A stretch of 64,000 bases of DNA from Burkholderia ubonensis (GCF_902833085.1 NZ_CADFEB010000003.1:248001-312000); one strand, 5' to 3'. Counted from the stretch's first letter, positions 24,443 through 61,573 are shown. Numbers and translations are program-made. Notes: generated from the sequence alone by a model not told the origin.

Positions 24443-27400
24443 GTGGCACATTTTCTCGATCGGATCGAACAACTGTCGAAGCCGCAGTTGCAGGCGCTGG
24501 CGCGCGCGCTGCGCGACGAGATCCTGCAGCTGCGGCCGGACGAGCCGGCGGACGCCGCGCCTGCCGCGCGGCTCGCGTACGAGACGCGCTGGCAGGCCGC
24601 GCCGCTCGCCGCCGCCGGCACGGCCACGGCGACGGCGCTCGCCGGCACGCCGCGCGTGCTGCTGCTGACCGAGCGCGGCGCCGCCTGGCCGCCGGCCGGG
24701 GCTGCCGGATTCGCGTCGTGCACGGCGTCGGAGCTCGATCCCGGCACCGGCTGGGCGCCCGAGGCGCTGGCCGCGCAACTGTCGACGCTGTCGCAACTGT
24801 CCGGGCCGTTCGACGCGATCGTCTATGCCGCCGCCCGCGCCGACGCGGCTGCCGAGCCCGATGCCGCCGTGCTCGCCGCGCGCTGGGGCACCGCGCTGGC
24901 GCTGGCCGCCGCGGTGGGCGCCGGGGCGGCCATCCCAGCGGCGCCGCCGCGGCTATGGCTGATCACGCGCGGCGCCCAGCGCTTGCCCGGCGACGCCGCG
25001 CCGGCCGACGTCGCGCTGGCGCCGCTCGCGGCGCTCGGCCGCACGCTGTCGCTCGAACAACCGGCCGCCTGGGGCGGCTGCATCGACGTCGACGATGCGC
25101 CGGCCTCGCTCGAGCGCGCGTTCGACGAGGTCGCGCGCGACGCGGCCGGCAGCGACGACGAGATCGCCTACCGCGCCGGCCAGCGCTACCTGCCGGTGCT
25201 CGAACGCGTGGCCGCCGCATCGCCGCCGCGCGCCGCGTTCGTGCCGGCGGCCGACGCGACCTATCTCGTGACCGGCGGCACCGGCGGCATCGGCACCGTG
25301 CTGGTCGACGACCTGCTCGCGCGCGGCGCCGGGCGCGTGGTGGTGGTCGGGCGGCGCGACCCCGCCGCGCCGGAGGCGGCGGCGTGGCTCGCCGAGCGGC
25401 GCCGCGTGGCCGGCGAGGCGGCGCGCGTCGCGCTGGTCGCGGCCGATCCGTGCGATCCGGCGGCGCTCGGCGCGGCCCTCGACGGCATCCGCCGCGACGG
25501 CCCGCCGCTGCGCGGCATCTTCCATGCGGCCGGCAGCAACGAACGGATTCCGCTCGCGCGCCTGTCGCGCGAGGACATCGCGCGCATCGTCGGCGCCAAG
25601 GCGTTCGGCGCGCTGCATCTGGACCGGCTGACGCGCGCCGACGCGCTCGATTTCCAGGTCTATTTCTCGTCGGTCGCCGGCCGCTGGGGCACCGCGCAGA
25701 TGGCGCCTTACGCGATGGCGAACCGCTTCCTCGACGCGCTGGCCGAGCGCCGCGAGGCCGAGGGCCGCGTCACGCGCAGCCTCGCGTGGGGGCCGTGGGC
25801 CGAGGTCGGCATGATGGTCCGGCAGCATCAGCAGGGCTTCGGCGCGCTCGGGCTGCGCGGGCTCGCGCCCGAGGCCGCGCTCGCCGCGCTGGCGCGCGCG
25901 CTCGGCGAGCCGGGCGCGACGCGCCAGCTCGTCGACGTCGACTGGCATCGCTATGCGGAGCAAGTCGCGGCGGCGAAGCACCTGCGTCCGTTCGCGGCGC
26001 TGAGCGCCACCGCGCCGGCGGCCCCGGCCGAGGCGCCGGTCGACGCCGCCGCCGTGGCCGACGATTTCCGCACGCCCGACGCGACGCTCGCATTGCTGCG
26101 CGAGCTGGTGGCGGAGCTGACCGGCGCGGCGCTGCCCGAGCGCGGCGACACGCGGCCGATGCAGGAACTCGGGCTGAACTCGCTGCTGAGCATCGAGCTG
26201 AGCCAGAAGCTGCGTCAGCGGCTCGGCGTGCCGTGCCGCCCGACCGTGGTGTTCGATCATCCGACGCTGCACGCGCTGGCCGACGCGCTGGCGCAGGCCT
26301 GGGCGAGTGCGAACCCGCGCCCGGCGCCCGGCGGCGCCGCGCAGGCCGGCGCCGATGCGGCCCGGGCCGACGCCGACGACGGCGCGATCGCGATCGTCGG
26401 CATGGCGTGCCGGCTGCCGGGCGCCGATTCGCCCGACGCGCTTTGGGCGCGACTGACGCGCGCGGCGCCGGCCGGCGACGATGCGCTCGACGTCATCGAC
26501 GCGCGGCCCGCCGCGCGTTTCGACCTGGCGCGCTACCTGTCCGACGACGATGCGCCCGGCAAGGCATACAGCCTCGCGGGCGGCTTCCTCGACGACCTGG
26601 AGCAGTTCGATCACGCGCGTTTCCGCCTGTCGCATCGCGAGGCCTGCTTCATGGACCCGCAGCAGCGGCTCGCGCTGGAGACCACCTGGCGCGCGTTCGA
26701 GGACGCGGGCATCGATCCCGCCGCGCGGCTCGACGGCGGCGCGGCCGGTTCGCTGGACGCCGCCGTGTTCTTCGGCATCGGCCAGAACGAGTACGGCCCG
26801 CTGTGCCGCTCGGTGGCCGACGGCGAGGACGCCGGGCTGATGTCGACCGGCCAGTCGATGAACATCATCGCCGGGCGCGTCGCGCACCTGTTCGGCCTCG
26901 ACGGCCCGGCGATCTGCCACGACACCGCGTGCTCGTCGTCGCTGGTCGCGCTGGACGCGGCGGTGCGGCACCTGCGCGGCGGCCGGAACCGGCTCGCGGT
27001 GGTCGGCGGCGTCAACGCGCTGGTCTCACCCGACACCTTCGTGCTGCTCGGCAAGGCGCGCGCGCTGTCGCGGCAGGGGCGCTGCGCCGCGTTCGACGCG
27101 CGCGCGGACGGCTACGTGCGCGCCGAGGGCTGCGTCGTGATGGTGCTCAAGCGGCTCGCCGACGCGCGCGCCGACGGCGACGCGATCCACGCGGTGATCC
27201 GCGGCAGCGCGATCAACCACGATGGCCGCAGCAGCGGCCTGACCGCGCCGAACGGCCGCGCCCAGGAGCGCGTGATGCGCGCCGCGCTGCGCGACGCCGG
27301 CGTGGATGCGCGCGAGGTCGCGCTGGTCGAGGCGCACGGCACCGGCACCGCGCTCGGCGATCCGATCGAATACCACGCGCTGCGCGCCGTGTACGCCGAC

Positions 27401-29757
27401 GAGACGCCGCGCGCGAGCCCGCTGGTGCTCGGCGCGCTGAAGTCGTTCGTCGGCCACACCGAGGCCGCGTCGGGGCTCGCGGGGCTGCTGAAGCTGGTGC
27501 TGAGCCTGCGCGCGCGCACCGCGCCCGCGCAGTTGCATTACGCGACGTTGAACCCGTTCATCGACGCGAGCGAGCGGATCGAGATCCCGCGCGCCGCGCG
27601 CGCGCTCGCCGGCGCGGAAGCGGGCCGGCTGCTGGGCGCCGTCAGCGCGTTCGGCTTCAACGGCACCAATGCGCACGTGATCGTCGAGCGCGGCGACGAC
27701 CGGCCGTCGCGACACGTGGCCGGCGAGCCGTTCGCGCGGGTGCGCTGCTGGTACACCCCGCGCCCGCTCGCGGCGAGCAGCGGGCTCGCGCAGGCGTTCG
27801 GCGCCGCGCCGGCGAGCGCCGCGCCCGCGAGCTACGTGACGCGCTGGACGCCGTTCGCGGCCGACGCCGTGCCCGCGCCTGCGCCCGCGCCGGTGCGGCA
27901 GGTGCTGCTGCTGCGCGCGACGGCGGCGGCCGGCCAGGGCCATGACGATGGACGCGGCGCGCCGGCCGGCGACGCGCCGCATGACGAATCGACCGCGGCA
28001 TTGGCCGCGGCATTGACCGCGCGCGGCATCCGCGTGGTCGAGGCCGCCTGCGAGCGCGCGTCGGGCGCGGGCGTCGACGCGGTGTTCGCCGCGCAGGCCG
28101 CCGCGCACGGCGCGTTCGACCGGGTCGTGCTGCGCGTCGACGACGGCGCCGCGTGGCCCGACGGCGCGCTCGACGCGGGCCGGCTCGAACGGCTCGGCGG
28201 CTGCTGGTCGGCGCTCGCGCGCCTGCCTGCCGATGCGCCGCACGTGCTCGTGATCGGCGCCGCGCCGGCGCCGGGCGAGCCGGGTATGCGGCCGCGCTGG
28301 CCGGCCGTGCTGGCCTGCGCGGACAAGGAGCGCGCGGGCCCGTCGGCCACCTGGCTCGAACGCGCGCCCGACGCCGACGATGCGACGCTCGCCGCGCACC
28401 TCGACGCGCTGCTCGCGATCCGCGAGCCGGCCTGCCGGCTCACGCGCGACGGCCTCAGGGTGCCGCGCCTCGCGCGCGCCACGCCCGCGCCGTCGGCCGC
28501 GTTCCGCGCGCGCGACGGTCATGCCTATCTCGTCAGCGGCGGCCTGGGCGGGGTCGGCGCGCGCGTGCTCGCGTGGCTGCTCGAACAGGGCGCGCGCCAC
28601 GTCGTCAGCCTGAATCGCCGCGCGCCCGACGCCGCCGAGTCCGCGTCGCTCGACCGGCTCGGCCGCCGCCACGGCGCGCGCATCGATACGCTGGCCACCG
28701 GCGTCGCCGATCCCGCCGCGCTGCGCGACGCGCTGCAACGCACGCTCGGCGCGACGCCGCTTGCCGGCGTGTTCCACTGCGCCGCCGTGCTCGACGACCG
28801 GCCGTTCTCGCACGACGCGTGGGGCCCCGCGCGCGACGTGCTGCTGCCCAAGGGCGCCGGCGCGTGGCATCTGCACCGCGCGACGCTCGGCCAGCCGCTC
28901 GATCACTTCGTGGTGTTCTCGTCGCTGTCGGCGCTGCTCGGCCAGCCGGGGCAGGCCGCCTATGCGCTCGCCAACGCGCTGGCCGAGGCCGTCGTCGAGC
29001 ACCGCCGCGCGCTGGGCCTGCCGGCGCTCGCGATCCAGTGGGGGCCGTGGGCCGGCGTCGGCATGGCGGCGCGCGGCGGCGATGCGCTCGCGGCGCAGCA
29101 CCGCGCGATCGGCCTGGCCGCGCGCGGCGCCGACGACTACCTGCGCGTGCTGTCGGACTGGCTCGCGCCGTCCGCGAGCGCCGCGCCCGCGGCTTGCGTC
29201 GGCGTGTTCGATCTCGACTGGCGGCGCCATGCGGCCACGTACGCGCCGGCGCCGCTGTGGGCCGGGCTGGTCGCGCACGACGCCGATGCCGGTGCGGGGA
29301 CGGCGGCGGCCGAGCCGCCCTCGTTCGCCGAGCGCCTCGCCGAGGTGCCGCCCGACCGGCGCCGGCACGCGTTGCGCGCGCGCTTGCGCGAGCTCGTCGC
29401 GGCCTGCGTCGGCCGCGACGCCGCGTCGATCGCCGACACCGACGGGTTCGCCGAGATCGGCGTCGATTCGCTGCACGCGACCGTGCTGCACCGGCAGCTC
29501 GAACGCGAGTTCGGCGCATCGCTGCCCGCCACCGTCGCGTTCGATCACCCGACGGTGGCCGCCGTCGCCGACTGCCTCGCGCGCGGCGCGCTCGATGCGC
29601 TGTTCGCGCCGGCGGGGGCGCCCGCCGGCGCGCCGGCCGCCGTCCCGGCGCCGGCTTCGGCTTCGGCCGACGCGCCCCTGACGGACCACAGCGCCGCCGA
29701 GCTCGCCCGCATCCTCGAACGCGAGCTCGGCGGCCTCGAATCACGCGGAGCACTTTG

Positions 29758-29758
<1 letters not shown>
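24443..29758 (+). CDS. PKS 3: KR-ACP of split module 3 plus module 4 (KS-KR-ACP)
   Basis: This protein has 1771 residues and starts at GTG 24443, 2 nt after GGGGAGGA; a GTG at 24431 lies inside that ribosome site and is less likely. It opens with a docking helix (LDRIEQLSKPQLQALARAL) and then a KR without any KS. KR3 (about 270-470, Y423) lacks LDD (GSNERI instead). The ACP3 motif is GLNS (S580), with Asn for the usual Asp. These complete the module begun by KS3 on PKS 2. KS4 (648-1083, C830) is followed at once by the post-AT linker (FARVRCWYTPRPL), with the AT wholly missing. KR4 (1360-1530) has LDD, and ACP4 has S1676. The C-terminus (AAELARILERELGGLE) is a docking helix. Module 4 would set the C15 alcohol later oxidised by the PQQ enzyme (inferred). 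Confidence 0.95.
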
Positions 29759-45021
<15,263 letters not shown>

Positions 45022-45023
<2 letters not shown>

Positions 45024-45033
45024 GGAGTCCGAG

Positions 45034-45036
<3 letters not shown>
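45022..45036 (+). promoter_or_regulatory. Ribosome site and TTG start of PKS 6
   Basis: GAGGAG (45022-45027) overlaps the PKS 5 stop codon TGA (45021-45023) and lies 6 nt before a TTG start (45034). The next candidate codons are inside the docking helix, so TTG is the best start. The arrangement suggests coupled, possibly reduced, translation. Confidence 0.7.
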
Positions 45037-54006
<8,970 letters not shown>

Positions 54007-54030
54007 CCGCAATCTCCAGGAATCCGGAAC

Positions 54031-57000
54031 ATGCAAGACATCCAGCAGCTCCTTGCGAAGAGCCTGAACGAAATCAAGCGCCTGAAGGCCGCGAACCACG
54101 CGCTCGAACAGGCGCGCCGCGAGCCGATCGCGATCGTCGGCGCGGCCTGCCGCTACCCGGGCGGGATCGGCTCGCTCGACCAGCTTTGGACCGCGCTCGA
54201 AACGGGCCGCGACGGCATCGGCACGATGCGTACCGAGCGCTGGCCGATGCAGCGCTTTCTCAGCGACGATCCGCATCGGCCCGGCGGCATCTACAGCGAC
54301 GCGATGGGGCTGCTCGACGCGATCGACCGGTTCGATCCCGCGCATTTCGGGCTCAAGCGCGACGAGGCGATCCACATCGATCCGCAGCACCGGCTGCTGA
54401 TGGAAGTGGCGTGGGAGGCGTTCGAGGACGCCGGCTACGCGGTGGAGACGTTCTCCGGCAGCCGCACCGGCGTCTACGTCGGGATCATGAACGACGACTA
54501 CGGCCAGTTGCAGGGGCCGCTCGAGGCCGCCAGCCTCTATATCGGCTCGGGCATCGCCAAGAGCTGCGCGGCGGGGCGCCTCGCCTACACGTTCGGGCTG
54601 GAAGGGCCGACGCTTGCGCTCGACACGGCCTGCTCGTCGTCGCTGGTCGGCGTGCACCTCGCCGTGCAGGCGCTGCGGCGCGGCGAATGCGACGCGGCGC
54701 TCGCGGGCGGCGTGAACCTGATCCTGTCGCCGCAAGGCACGGTGGTGGCGTGCCGTTCGCAGATGCTCTCGCCGAGCGGGCGCTGCCGCACGTTCGACGC
54801 GGGCGCGGACGGCTACGTGCGCTCGGAGGGGTGCGGCCTGGTGCTGCTCAAGCGCCTCGCCGACGCCGAGCGCGACGGCGACCGCATCCTGGCGCTGATC
54901 CGCGGCTCGGCGGTCAATCACGACGGCCGCACGCAGGGCCTGACCGCGCCGAGCGGCCAGGCGCAGCGGCGCGTGATCGCGGCGGCGCTGGCCGACGCGG
55001 GCGTGGCGGCGGCCGAGGTGGGCTTCGTCGAATGCCACGGCACCGGCACCTCGCTCGGCGATCCGATCGAGCTGCGCGCGCTCGAGGCCAGCTACGTGCA
55101 CGAAGCCGGCGAGCGCGCGCCGCTGGTGGTCGGCGCGCTGAAATCGAATCTCGGCCACATGGAATCGGCGGCCGGCATCGGCGGCCTGCACAAGGCGATC
55201 CAGGTGGTGCGCCATCGCGTGGTGCCGAAGAACCTGCATTTCGAGACGATCAACCCGCAGATCCGCGTCGACGCCGAGCGGCTGCGCATCGCGGCCGACG
55301 CCGTCGCGATGCCGGCCGACGGGCGCGCGCTGGCCGGCGTCAGCTCGTTCGGCTTCAGCGGCACCAACGCGCACCTGATCGTCGAGGCCTATGCGCCGGC
55401 CGTCGACGCGGACGCATCCGCGGGGGCTTCCGCAGGGGCTGCCGATTCAGCGCCGCTCCACCTGTTCCGGCTCGCCGCGCCGTCGGGCGCCGCGCTCGTC
55501 GATTACGCGGGCCGCTACCTCGGCTGGCTCGACGACGCGCTCGCGCGCCACGCCGCGCCCGATCCGGCGGCGCTCTGCTACACCGCCGCGGTGGGCCGCG
55601 GCGACGGCGCCTGCCGGATCGCGCTGACCTTCGAGACGCCCGACGACCTGCGCGCGTGCCTGCGCGAATACCTGGACGTTGCCGGCGGCGATCCGAGCGC
55701 GCCGGTGCCGAAGTCGTGCGCGGCCGAGTGGGTGATCGGCGGCGCGGCCGACGTCGACTGGGGCGTCGCGCGGGCGCTGCACGCGCGGCGCGGTTTCTAC
55801 CGCGAACGCGTCGAGCACGCGTGGGCCTGCCTCGCGGCACGCTTCCCGGACGGGCCCGCCGCGTTTCGCCGGCTCTGCGACGGCGCGGCGGACGGCACGG
55901 ACGGCGGCCCGGCGGCGAACGCGACGCTGCCGCATACGGTGCACCGCTGGGCGCTCGCCCAGTTGCTGATCCATCTCGGCCTGCAGCCGGCCCGCGTGCG
56001 CGGCTACGGCGCCGGCGAATATCTCGCGGCGGCGGTCGCGGGCCTCGTCGACTGGGATGCCGCGCTGCTGCTCGCGGCCGGCGGCGCGGTGCCGGCCGGC
56101 CTGGAGGCGGGCCGCGCGCGCTGCGCGTTCGCGAGCACGTTCGGCGACGGCGAGGTGCCCGCGCTCTGGCAGCGCGACGGCGGCCCGGCGGCCGGCGGCG
56201 TGCCGCCGCTCGCGGACGACGCATGGCCCGACGACGCGGACGGCATCGTCGTCGAGCTGGGCGCGGGCCTCGCGTTGCGGCTCGGCGACGCGGCCGACAC
56301 GCGCCTGTTCCGCTGGATCCACGGCCGCACCAATCGCGACGCGGCCCGGCCGCTCGAGAGCTTTCTCGCGCAGGCCTACATGGCGGGCCTGCCGGTGCGC
56401 TGGGCGCGCGTGTTCGAGGAGCAGGCGCCGCGCCGCCAGAGCCAGCCCGGCTATCCGTTCCAGCGCGAACGCGTGTGGACCGACTGGGGCTATTCGTTCG
56501 ATGCGGCGCTGCCGTGCACCGTCGGCCGCGCGGCCGGCGCGGCGGCCGCGCGGATGCCGGCGCTCGCGACCGGCCTGGCCGGCGAGCCGGTCGCGCACCC
56601 GGTGCTGCGCACGATGTTCGCGTGCCCGTCGGGCGCGCGCAATTTCTCGGGCGAGGTGTCGCTCGCGGCGCTGCCGCACCTGGCCGCGCACCGCATCCTC
56701 GGCGAGATCGTGCTGCCGGCCAGCGCGCAGCTCGACGTGATCGCGACGGCCGGCCGCGAATGCTGGCCGGGCCGGCCGCTCCTCATCGACGAGCTGCAGT
56801 TGCCGAACCGCTGCGTGCTCGGCGACGAGCCGCTCGACCTTTATTGCCACCTGCGGCCCGCCGAAGGGCGCGTGGAGCTGCATGGCCGGCCGCGCGGCGC
56901 GCCGGGCTGGACGCTCTATGCGCGGGCGCGCATCGGGCCCGACGAGGAAGCCGCGCCGCCCGCGGCCGATCCGGCCGCCTGGCGCGCCGCGTGCGCCGAG

Positions 57001-60000
57001 ACGGTGCCGGTGCGGCGGCACTATCACGAGATCGCGCAGGTGGGGCTCGAGTACGAAGCCGACTTTCAGGGCATCTTCGAGTTGTCGCGCGGCGCGGGCG
57101 GCGCGCTCGCCAAGATCGCGCTGCCGCCCGGCGTCGACCAGTCGCTCGACGGCTACAGCGCCCATCCGATCCTGCTCGACGCATGCCTGCAGGCGATTTC
57201 GGCGGCGGCGCCGCCCGCTGCCGGCGGCGAGCTGCTGATCCCGGCCGCGATGCGCGGGATTCATCTGTACCGGCCGCTGCCGGAGCTGATCTGGTGCCGC
57301 GTCGACGTGCATGACGACGGCGCCGCGCGCTCCACCCGGCACGCGACGCTGACGATCGTCGACATGCAGGGCGAGCCGGTGATGCGCATCGACCGTTTCG
57401 AGACGACGCGCTACACGGGTGCTGTCGCGCGCCCGGCCGAGACCTGGGCGGACTGGCTGTATGCGAAGCACTGGGTGCCGGCCGCGGCCGTCACGTCGGC
57501 CACTCCGGCCACTTCGGCTACTCCGGCCACTTCGGCTACTCCGGCTACTCCGGCCACTCCGGCTACTCCGGCTACTCCGGCCAATCCGGCCAATCCGGCC
57601 ACTCCAGCCGCGCGCCACTGGCTGCTGCTGGCCGACGGCGGCACGGCCTGCGCCGCGCTCGCGACGATGCTGGCCGCGCGCGGCCATCGCGTGTCGGTGC
57701 TCGGCCGCGACGCGGCGCCCGCCGATGCGGACGGCTTCGGCGCGCTGCTCGATCGCGCCGCGGCCGACGGCGGCCTCGACGGCGTGATCTACGGCTGGTC
57801 GCTCGACGGCTTCGATCCCGAGGCGGCCGGCGAGGGTCTCGATGCGTCGCTCGCCGCATCGCTCGGCGATTGCGCGCGCCTGCCGCTGTGGCTCTGCCAG
57901 GCCGCGCTCGCGCCGGGCCGGCGCGAGCTCGCGCTGCATTTCGTCACGCGCGGCAGCCAGCCGGCCGGCGAGACGCGCGTGAGCGCGCCGCTGGCCGCGC
58001 TCGTCTGGGGGCTGGTCGGCAGCTTCGTCAACGAGCAGCGCCGCCCGGCGCGCCTCGTCGACCTCGATCCGGATTGCCGCGACGGCCGCGCGGACGCCGC
58101 GCTGCTGGTGCAGGCGATCCACGCGGACGGCGACGAAGCGCAGTACGCGATCCGCGGCGGCCGCCTGCTGGCGGCGCGGCTGCGGCGCGCGACGCTGCCG
58201 GCGTCGCCGGCGCCCGTCATCGATCCCGAGGCCAGCTACCTGATCACGGGCGGCTTCGGCCAGCTCGGCGTCGAGACGGCCACGGCGCTGGCGCGGCAGG
58301 GCGCGCGGCACCTGGTGCTGGCGGGCCGCGATCCGGCGCGCGGCGACGGCGACCCCGCGCTCGCCGCCTTGCGCGAGATGGGCGTGCGGTTGCATCCGCT
58401 CGCGGCCGACGTGGGCGATCGCGCGGCGTTCGCGCCGCGCCTGGCCGAGTGCCTGCGCGACCTGCCGCCGCTCAAGGGCGTCGTCCACTCGGCGGGCGGC
58501 CTCGCCGACGGCGTGCTCAGCGAACAGAGCTGGGAGCGCTATCTCGCGGTGTTCGGCGCGAAGGTGCACGGCACGCTCAATCTCCATCACGCGCTGCACG
58601 GACGTGCGCTCGACTTCTTCGTGCTCTACTCGTCGGCCGCCGCGCTGCTCGGCAACCCGGGGCAGACCAACTACGCGGCGGCGAACGCGTTCCTCGACAG
58701 CTTTGCCGCGTACCGGCGCGGCCTCGGGCAGGCGGGCCTCGCGATCGGCTGGGCCGGCTGGGCGGGGGGCGGGATGGCCGCTGGCCATGCCGATGCGCGG
58801 GCCGACGCGGCAATCGGCCTGATCCCGCAGGAGCAGGGCGCCGAAGTGATCGCGCGCGAGTTCGCGCACCGCGACGGCGATTTCGCGCTGATCCCGATGC
58901 GGATCGCCGCGCTGGCCGGCCAGGACCGCATGCCGTTGCTGCGTCCGCTGCTCGCGGAACTCGTCGATGCCGGCGCGTCCCCGGCGTCCGACGCGGTGGT
59001 CGCGCGCGCCGAGCGCCGGCCCGGCGGCGCGAGCGGCTCGGCGCTGCTGGCGGGCCTCGCGGCCCTCGACGCGGCGGCGCGCGCGGCGCGGCTCAAGCGC
59101 TACCTCGACGACGCGATCCGCAAGCTGCTGAACCACCCCGACACGCTCGACGACCGCGCGAGCCTGTTCGATCTCGGCCTCGATTCGCTGCTGAGCATCG
59201 ACCTGCGCATGCAGCTCGAGAAGGATCTCGCGTGCAGTTTGTCGACCACGGTGCTGCACGACTATCCGACGATCGATGCGCTCGCGGGCTTCCTGGCCGA
59301 ACGCGTGGGCGCGCTGCCGGCGGGGGCGGCACCTCGGGCGGCTGCCGCATCGAGTTCCGCGCCGGCTGCCGCCGCGGCAACCTCGGCTACCTCGGCGACT
59401 GCGGCAACTGCGGCAACTGCGGCAACTGCGGCAACTGCGGCAACTGCGGCAACTGCGGCAACTGCAGCGACTGCAGCGACTGCGGCAAACGCGACCCCGC
59501 CCGCCACACCCGCCACACCCCCCGCCGAACCGCGCCGCGCCGCCAGCCCGGCGCTGCCCGCCGGCGCGGGCGCCGACGACATCGCCATCATCGGCGTCGC
59601 GGGCCGCTACCCGGGCGCCGCCGACCTGCGCGCATTCTGGGACAACCTGCGCGACGGTCACGACGCGATCACGGCGATCCCGCCCGATCGCTGGGATCAC
59701 GACGCCTGTTTCGACCGGCGCCGCAACGTGCCCGGCAAGAGCTACAGCGCGTGGGGCGGGTTCATCGACGGCGTCGACGCGTTCGATCCGGCGTTCTTCA
59801 GCATCTCGCCGAGGATGGCGGCGTATCTCGATCCGAAGGAGCGGCTGTTCCTCGAGACGGTCTGGAACCTGCTCGAGGAGGCGGGCGAGACGCGCGAGCG
59901 CATGCAGCAGGCGTACGGCGCGCAGGTGGGCGTGTTCGTCGGCGCGATGTACCAGCTCTACGGCGCGTTCGCGGCCGACGAGGGCGAGCGCACCGCCACC

Positions 60001-61488
60001 GCGCTGTCCTCGTACAACGCGATCGCGCATCGCACCTCGTACTTCTTCAACCTGCGCGGGCCGAGCGTCGCGCTCGACACGATGTGCTCGTCGTCGCTGA
60101 CGGCGGTTCATTACGCGTGCCGCAGCCTGCTCGACGGCGACTGCGCGCTGGCGATCGCGGGCGGCGTGAACCTCTCGCTGCATCCGCGCAAGTACGTCGG
60201 GCTGAGCCAGGCGCAGATCGTCGGCAGCCACGCCGACAGCCGCAGCTTCAGCGACGGCGACGGCTACCTGCCGGCCGAGGGCGTGGGCGCCGTGCTGCTC
60301 AAGCCGCTCGCGCGCGCGCTGGCCGACGACGACCGCATCCTCGCGGTGATCAAGGCGTCGTCGGTGAACCACGGCGGCCGTTCGAGCGGCTACTACGCGC
60401 CGAACGCGAACGCCCAGGTCGACCTGATGGAGGCCAGCTTCCGCAAGGCCGGCATCTCGCCCGATTCGATCGGCTACATCGAGGCGGCCGCCAACGGCAC
60501 GAGCCTCGGCGACGCGGTCGAGCTGAAGGCGCTCGCGCGCGTGTTCGACGGCGCCGCCGGCGACGGGCGCACGCTGCCGATCGGCACCGTGAAATCGAAC
60601 ATCGGCCACCCCGAGGCGGCGTCGGGCATCGCGCAGCTCACCAAGGTGATCCTGCAGATGCAGCACGAGACGCTCGTGCCGTCGATCAAGACCGAGCCGC
60701 TCAATCCGAACGTCGACCTGTCGCGCACGCCGTTCCGGCTGCTCGCGCGACAGGCGGCGTGGCCGTCCGATCCGGCGCGGCCGCGCCGCGCAACGGTCAG
60801 CTCGTTCGGCGCGAGCGGCGCGAACGCGCACCTGATCGTCGAGGCGTTCGAGCCGGTCGCGGCGGAGCCGGCGCCGGCCGCCGCGGCGGCGGCGCCGCAG
60901 GCCGAGATCGTCGTGCTGTCGGCGCGCACGCCGGCGCAACTGGCCGAAGTGGCGCGCCGCCTGCTGGCATGGCTCGCGACGCGCGGCGACGCGGCGGATG
61001 GCGCAGGCGACGCGGCGGCGCCGCTCGCCGATCGCGGCCGCGCGCCGTCGCTCGCGAATCTCGCGCACACGCTGCAGACCGGGCGCGAGGCGATGGACTG
61101 CCGGCTCGCACTGCTGGTCGACGGCCTCGACGCGCTGCGCGACGGGCTGCAGCGTTTCCTCGGCATGCCGGCCGGCACGGCGGACCTCGCGATGTATCAC
61201 GGCAACGTGCAGGACCAGCTCGAGATGCGCAACCTGCTGTCGGGCGCCGCCGGTGACGCGATGGCGCAGGCGCTCGCGGCCGAACGCAACCTGGAGGGGC
61301 TGATGCTGCACTGGGTGCAGGGCGGCAACGTGCCGTGGCTCGCGTTGCGCGAGGGCCGGCCGGCGCGCCGCATCGTGCTGCCGACCTATCCGTTCGAGCG
61401 CGCGCGCTACTGGCTGTCCGGCACGGCGCTCGGCGAGGCGGACGCGGACGCGGCGCGCGAGCCGGACGTCGTCGATGGCCGCGCGTGA
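54031..61488 (+). CDS. PKS 7: module 10 (KS-AT remnant-DH-KR-ACP) and terminal non-elongating KS
   Basis: This protein has 2485 residues; AGGAA lies 8 nt before the ATG. The docking coiled-coil ([18 protein letters not shown]) precedes KS10 (C201, HGTGT intact). The AT remnant has GYGAGE at 658-663 in place of GHSxGE and a normal post-AT linker (YPFQRERVW). DH10 has [10 protein letters not shown] (H887) and D1050. KR10 has Y1548 and ACP10 has S1719. After a Thr/Ala repeat linker comes a terminal KS of trans-AT style (about 1850-2280) with C2019 but AAN replacing the HGT of HGTGT, so it cannot decarboxylate an extender. It ends with a KS-flanking domain and YPFERARYW, with no further carrier or thioesterase. 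In enacyloxin biosynthesis such a KS passes the finished chain to a separate carrier protein (established for Bamb_5919/5917, from memory). Confidence 0.95.
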   Translation: MQDIQQLLAKSLNEIKRLKAANHALEQARREPIAIVGAACRYPGGIGSLDQLWTALETGRDGIGTMRTERWPMQRFLSDDPHRPGGIYSDAMGLLDAIDRFDPAHFGLKRDEAIHIDPQHRLLMEVAWEAFEDAGYAVETFSGSRTGVYVGIMNDDYGQLQGPLEAASLYIGSGIAKSCAAGRLAYTFGLEGPTLALDTACSSSLVGVHLAVQALRRGECDAALAGGVNLILSPQGTVVACRSQMLSPSGRCRTFDAGADGYVRSEGCGLVLLKRLADAERDGDRILALIRGSAVNHDGRTQGLTAPSGQAQRRVIAAALADAGVAAAEVGFVECHGTGTSLGDPIELRALEASYVHEAGERAPLVVGALKSNLGHMESAAGIGGLHKAIQVVRHRVVPKNLHFETINPQIRVDAERLRIAADAVAMPADGRALAGVSSFGFSGTNAHLIVEAYAPAVDADASAGASAGAADSAPLHLFRLAAPSGAALVDYAGRYLGWLDDALARHAAPDPAALCYTAAVGRGDGACRIALTFETPDDLRACLREYLDVAGGDPSAPVPKSCAAEWVIGGAADVDWGVARALHARRGFYRERVEHAWACLAARFPDGPAAFRRLCDGAADGTDGGPAANATLPHTVHRWALAQLLIHLGLQPARVRGYGAGEYLAAAVAGLVDWDAALLLAAGGAVPAGLEAGRARCAFASTFGDGEVPALWQRDGGPAAGGVPPLADDAWPDDADGIVVELGAGLALRLGDAADTRLFRWIHGRTNRDAARPLESFLAQAYMAGLPVRWARVFEEQAPRRQSQPGYPFQRERVWTDWGYSFDAALPCTVGRAAGAAAARMPALATGLAGEPVAHPVLRTMFACPSGARNFSGEVSLAALPHLAAHRILGEIVLPASAQLDVIATAGRECWPGRPLLIDELQLPNRCVLGDEPLDLYCHLRPAEGRVELHGRPRGAPGWTLYARARIGPDEEAAPPAADPAAWRAACAETVPVRRHYHEIAQVGLEYEADFQGIFELSRGAGGALAKIALPPGVDQSLDGYSAHPILLDACLQAISAAAPPAAGGELLIPAAMRGIHLYRPLPELIWCRVDVHDDGAARSTRHATLTIVDMQGEPVMRIDRFETTRYTGAVARPAETWADWLYAKHWVPAAAVTSATPATSATPATSATPATPATPATPATPANPANPATPAARHWLLLADGGTACAALATMLAARGHRVSVLGRDAAPADADGFGALLDRAAADGGLDGVIYGWSLDGFDPEAAGEGLDASLAASLGDCARLPLWLCQAALAPGRRELALHFVTRGSQPAGETRVSAPLAALVWGLVGSFVNEQRRPARLVDLDPDCRDGRADAALLVQAIHADGDEAQYAIRGGRLLAARLRRATLPASPAPVIDPEASYLITGGFGQLGVETATALARQGARHLVLAGRDPARGDGDPALAALREMGVRLHPLAADVGDRAAFAPRLAECLRDLPPLKGVVHSAGGLADGVLSEQSWERYLAVFGAKVHGTLNLHHALHGRALDFFVLYSSAAALLGNPGQTNYAAANAFLDSFAAYRRGLGQAGLAIGWAGWAGGGMAAGHADARADAAIGLIPQEQGAEVIAREFAHRDGDFALIPMRIAALAGQDRMPLLRPLLAELVDAGASPASDAVVARAERRPGGASGSALLAGLAALDAAARAARLKRYLDDAIRKLLNHPDTLDDRASLFDLGLDSLLSIDLRMQLEKDLACSLSTTVLHDYPTIDALAGFLAERVGALPAGAAPRAAAASSSAPAAAAATSATSATAATAATAATAATAATAATAATAATAATAANATPPATPATPPAEPRRAASPALPAGAGADDIAIIGVAGRYPGAADLRAFWDNLRDGHDAITAIPPDRWDHDACFDRRRNVPGKSYSAWGGFIDGVDAFDPAFFSISPRMAAYLDPKERLFLETVWNLLEEAGETRERMQQAYGAQVGVFVGAMYQLYGAFAADEGERTATALSSYNAIAHRTSYFFNLRGPSVALDTMCSSSLTAVHYACRSLLDGDCALAIAGGVNLSLHPRKYVGLSQAQIVGSHADSRSFSDGDGYLPAEGVGAVLLKPLARALADDDRILAVIKASSVNHGGRSSGYYAPNANAQVDLMEASFRKAGISPDSIGYIEAAANGTSLGDAVELKALARVFDGAAGDGRTLPIGTVKSNIGHPEAASGIAQLTKVILQMQHETLVPSIKTEPLNPNVDLSRTPFRLLARQAAWPSDPARPRRATVSSFGASGANAHLIVEAFEPVAAEPAPAAAAAAPQAEIVVLSARTPAQLAEVARRLLAWLATRGDAADGAGDAAAPLADRGRAPSLANLAHTLQTGREAMDCRLALLVDGLDALRDGLQRFLGMPAGTADLAMYHGNVQDQLEMRNLLSGAAGDAMAQALAAERNLEGLMLHWVQGGNVPWLALREGRPARRIVLPTYPFERARYWLSGTALGEADADAAREPDVVDGRA
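55455..56470 (+). other. AT remnant of module 10
   Basis: This is the clearest decayed [27 protein letters not shown] aligns well with a true AT active-site helix, but the His-Ser of GHSxGE is now Tyr-Gly (GYGAGE). Flanking AT structure and the post-AT linker are well preserved, which suggests recent loss. Confidence 0.82.
57493..57609 (+). repeat. 9-bp tandem repeat, 13 units, DH10-KR10 linker
   Basis: Thirteen units of ACTCCGGCY, ACTTCGGCY or AATCCGGCC encode Thr/Pro/Ser/Ala-rich linker before the KR structural subdomain. Confidence 0.93.
59401..59490 (+). repeat. 9-bp tandem repeat, 10 units, ACP10-terminal KS linker
   Basis: Seven perfect GCGGCAACT units and three variants encode Ala-Thr-Ala type linker between ACP10 and the terminal KS. 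The unit closely resembles the GCGGCAAAY array in PKS 2. Confidence 0.95.
59573..60850 (+). other. Terminal non-elongating KS domain
   Basis: The domain keeps the acyl-accepting Cys (C2019, in TMCSSSL) and the second His (IGHPEAASG). The first catalytic motif reads [11 protein letters not shown], with Ala2153 at the His position. This substitution is typical of KS0 domains that translocate chains without condensing. Its overall style ([15 protein letters not shown]) differs from the ten other KSs. Confidence 0.92.
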
Positions 61489-61493
61489 GCGTG

Positions 61494-61517
61494 AACCTGA
61501 ACCTGAACCTGAACCTG
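61494..61517 (+). repeat. 6-bp tandem repeat, 4 units, before the flavin reductase gene
   Basis: Four perfect AACCTG units begin 6 nt after the PKS 7 stop, upstream of either candidate start of the reductase. A start at 61475 would translate it as a Glu-Pro repeat, which seems unlikely. Confidence 0.9.
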
Positions 61518-61573
61518 AACCGATGAGCGCCCCGACCGCCCATTCCTTCAACGTGTCCAACCGTACTTCGACC

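Noticed and set aside
28153..29757. Upstream extension of the PKS 4 frame
   Set aside because: It overlaps PKS 3 in another frame and lacks motifs; the ATG at 29758 in TGATG is followed directly by the docking coiled-coil and KS5.
54031..61488. C-terminal thioesterase on the last PKS
   Set aside because: No GxSxG hydrolase domain follows the terminal KS; the protein ends with a KS-flanking region and the post-AT motif.
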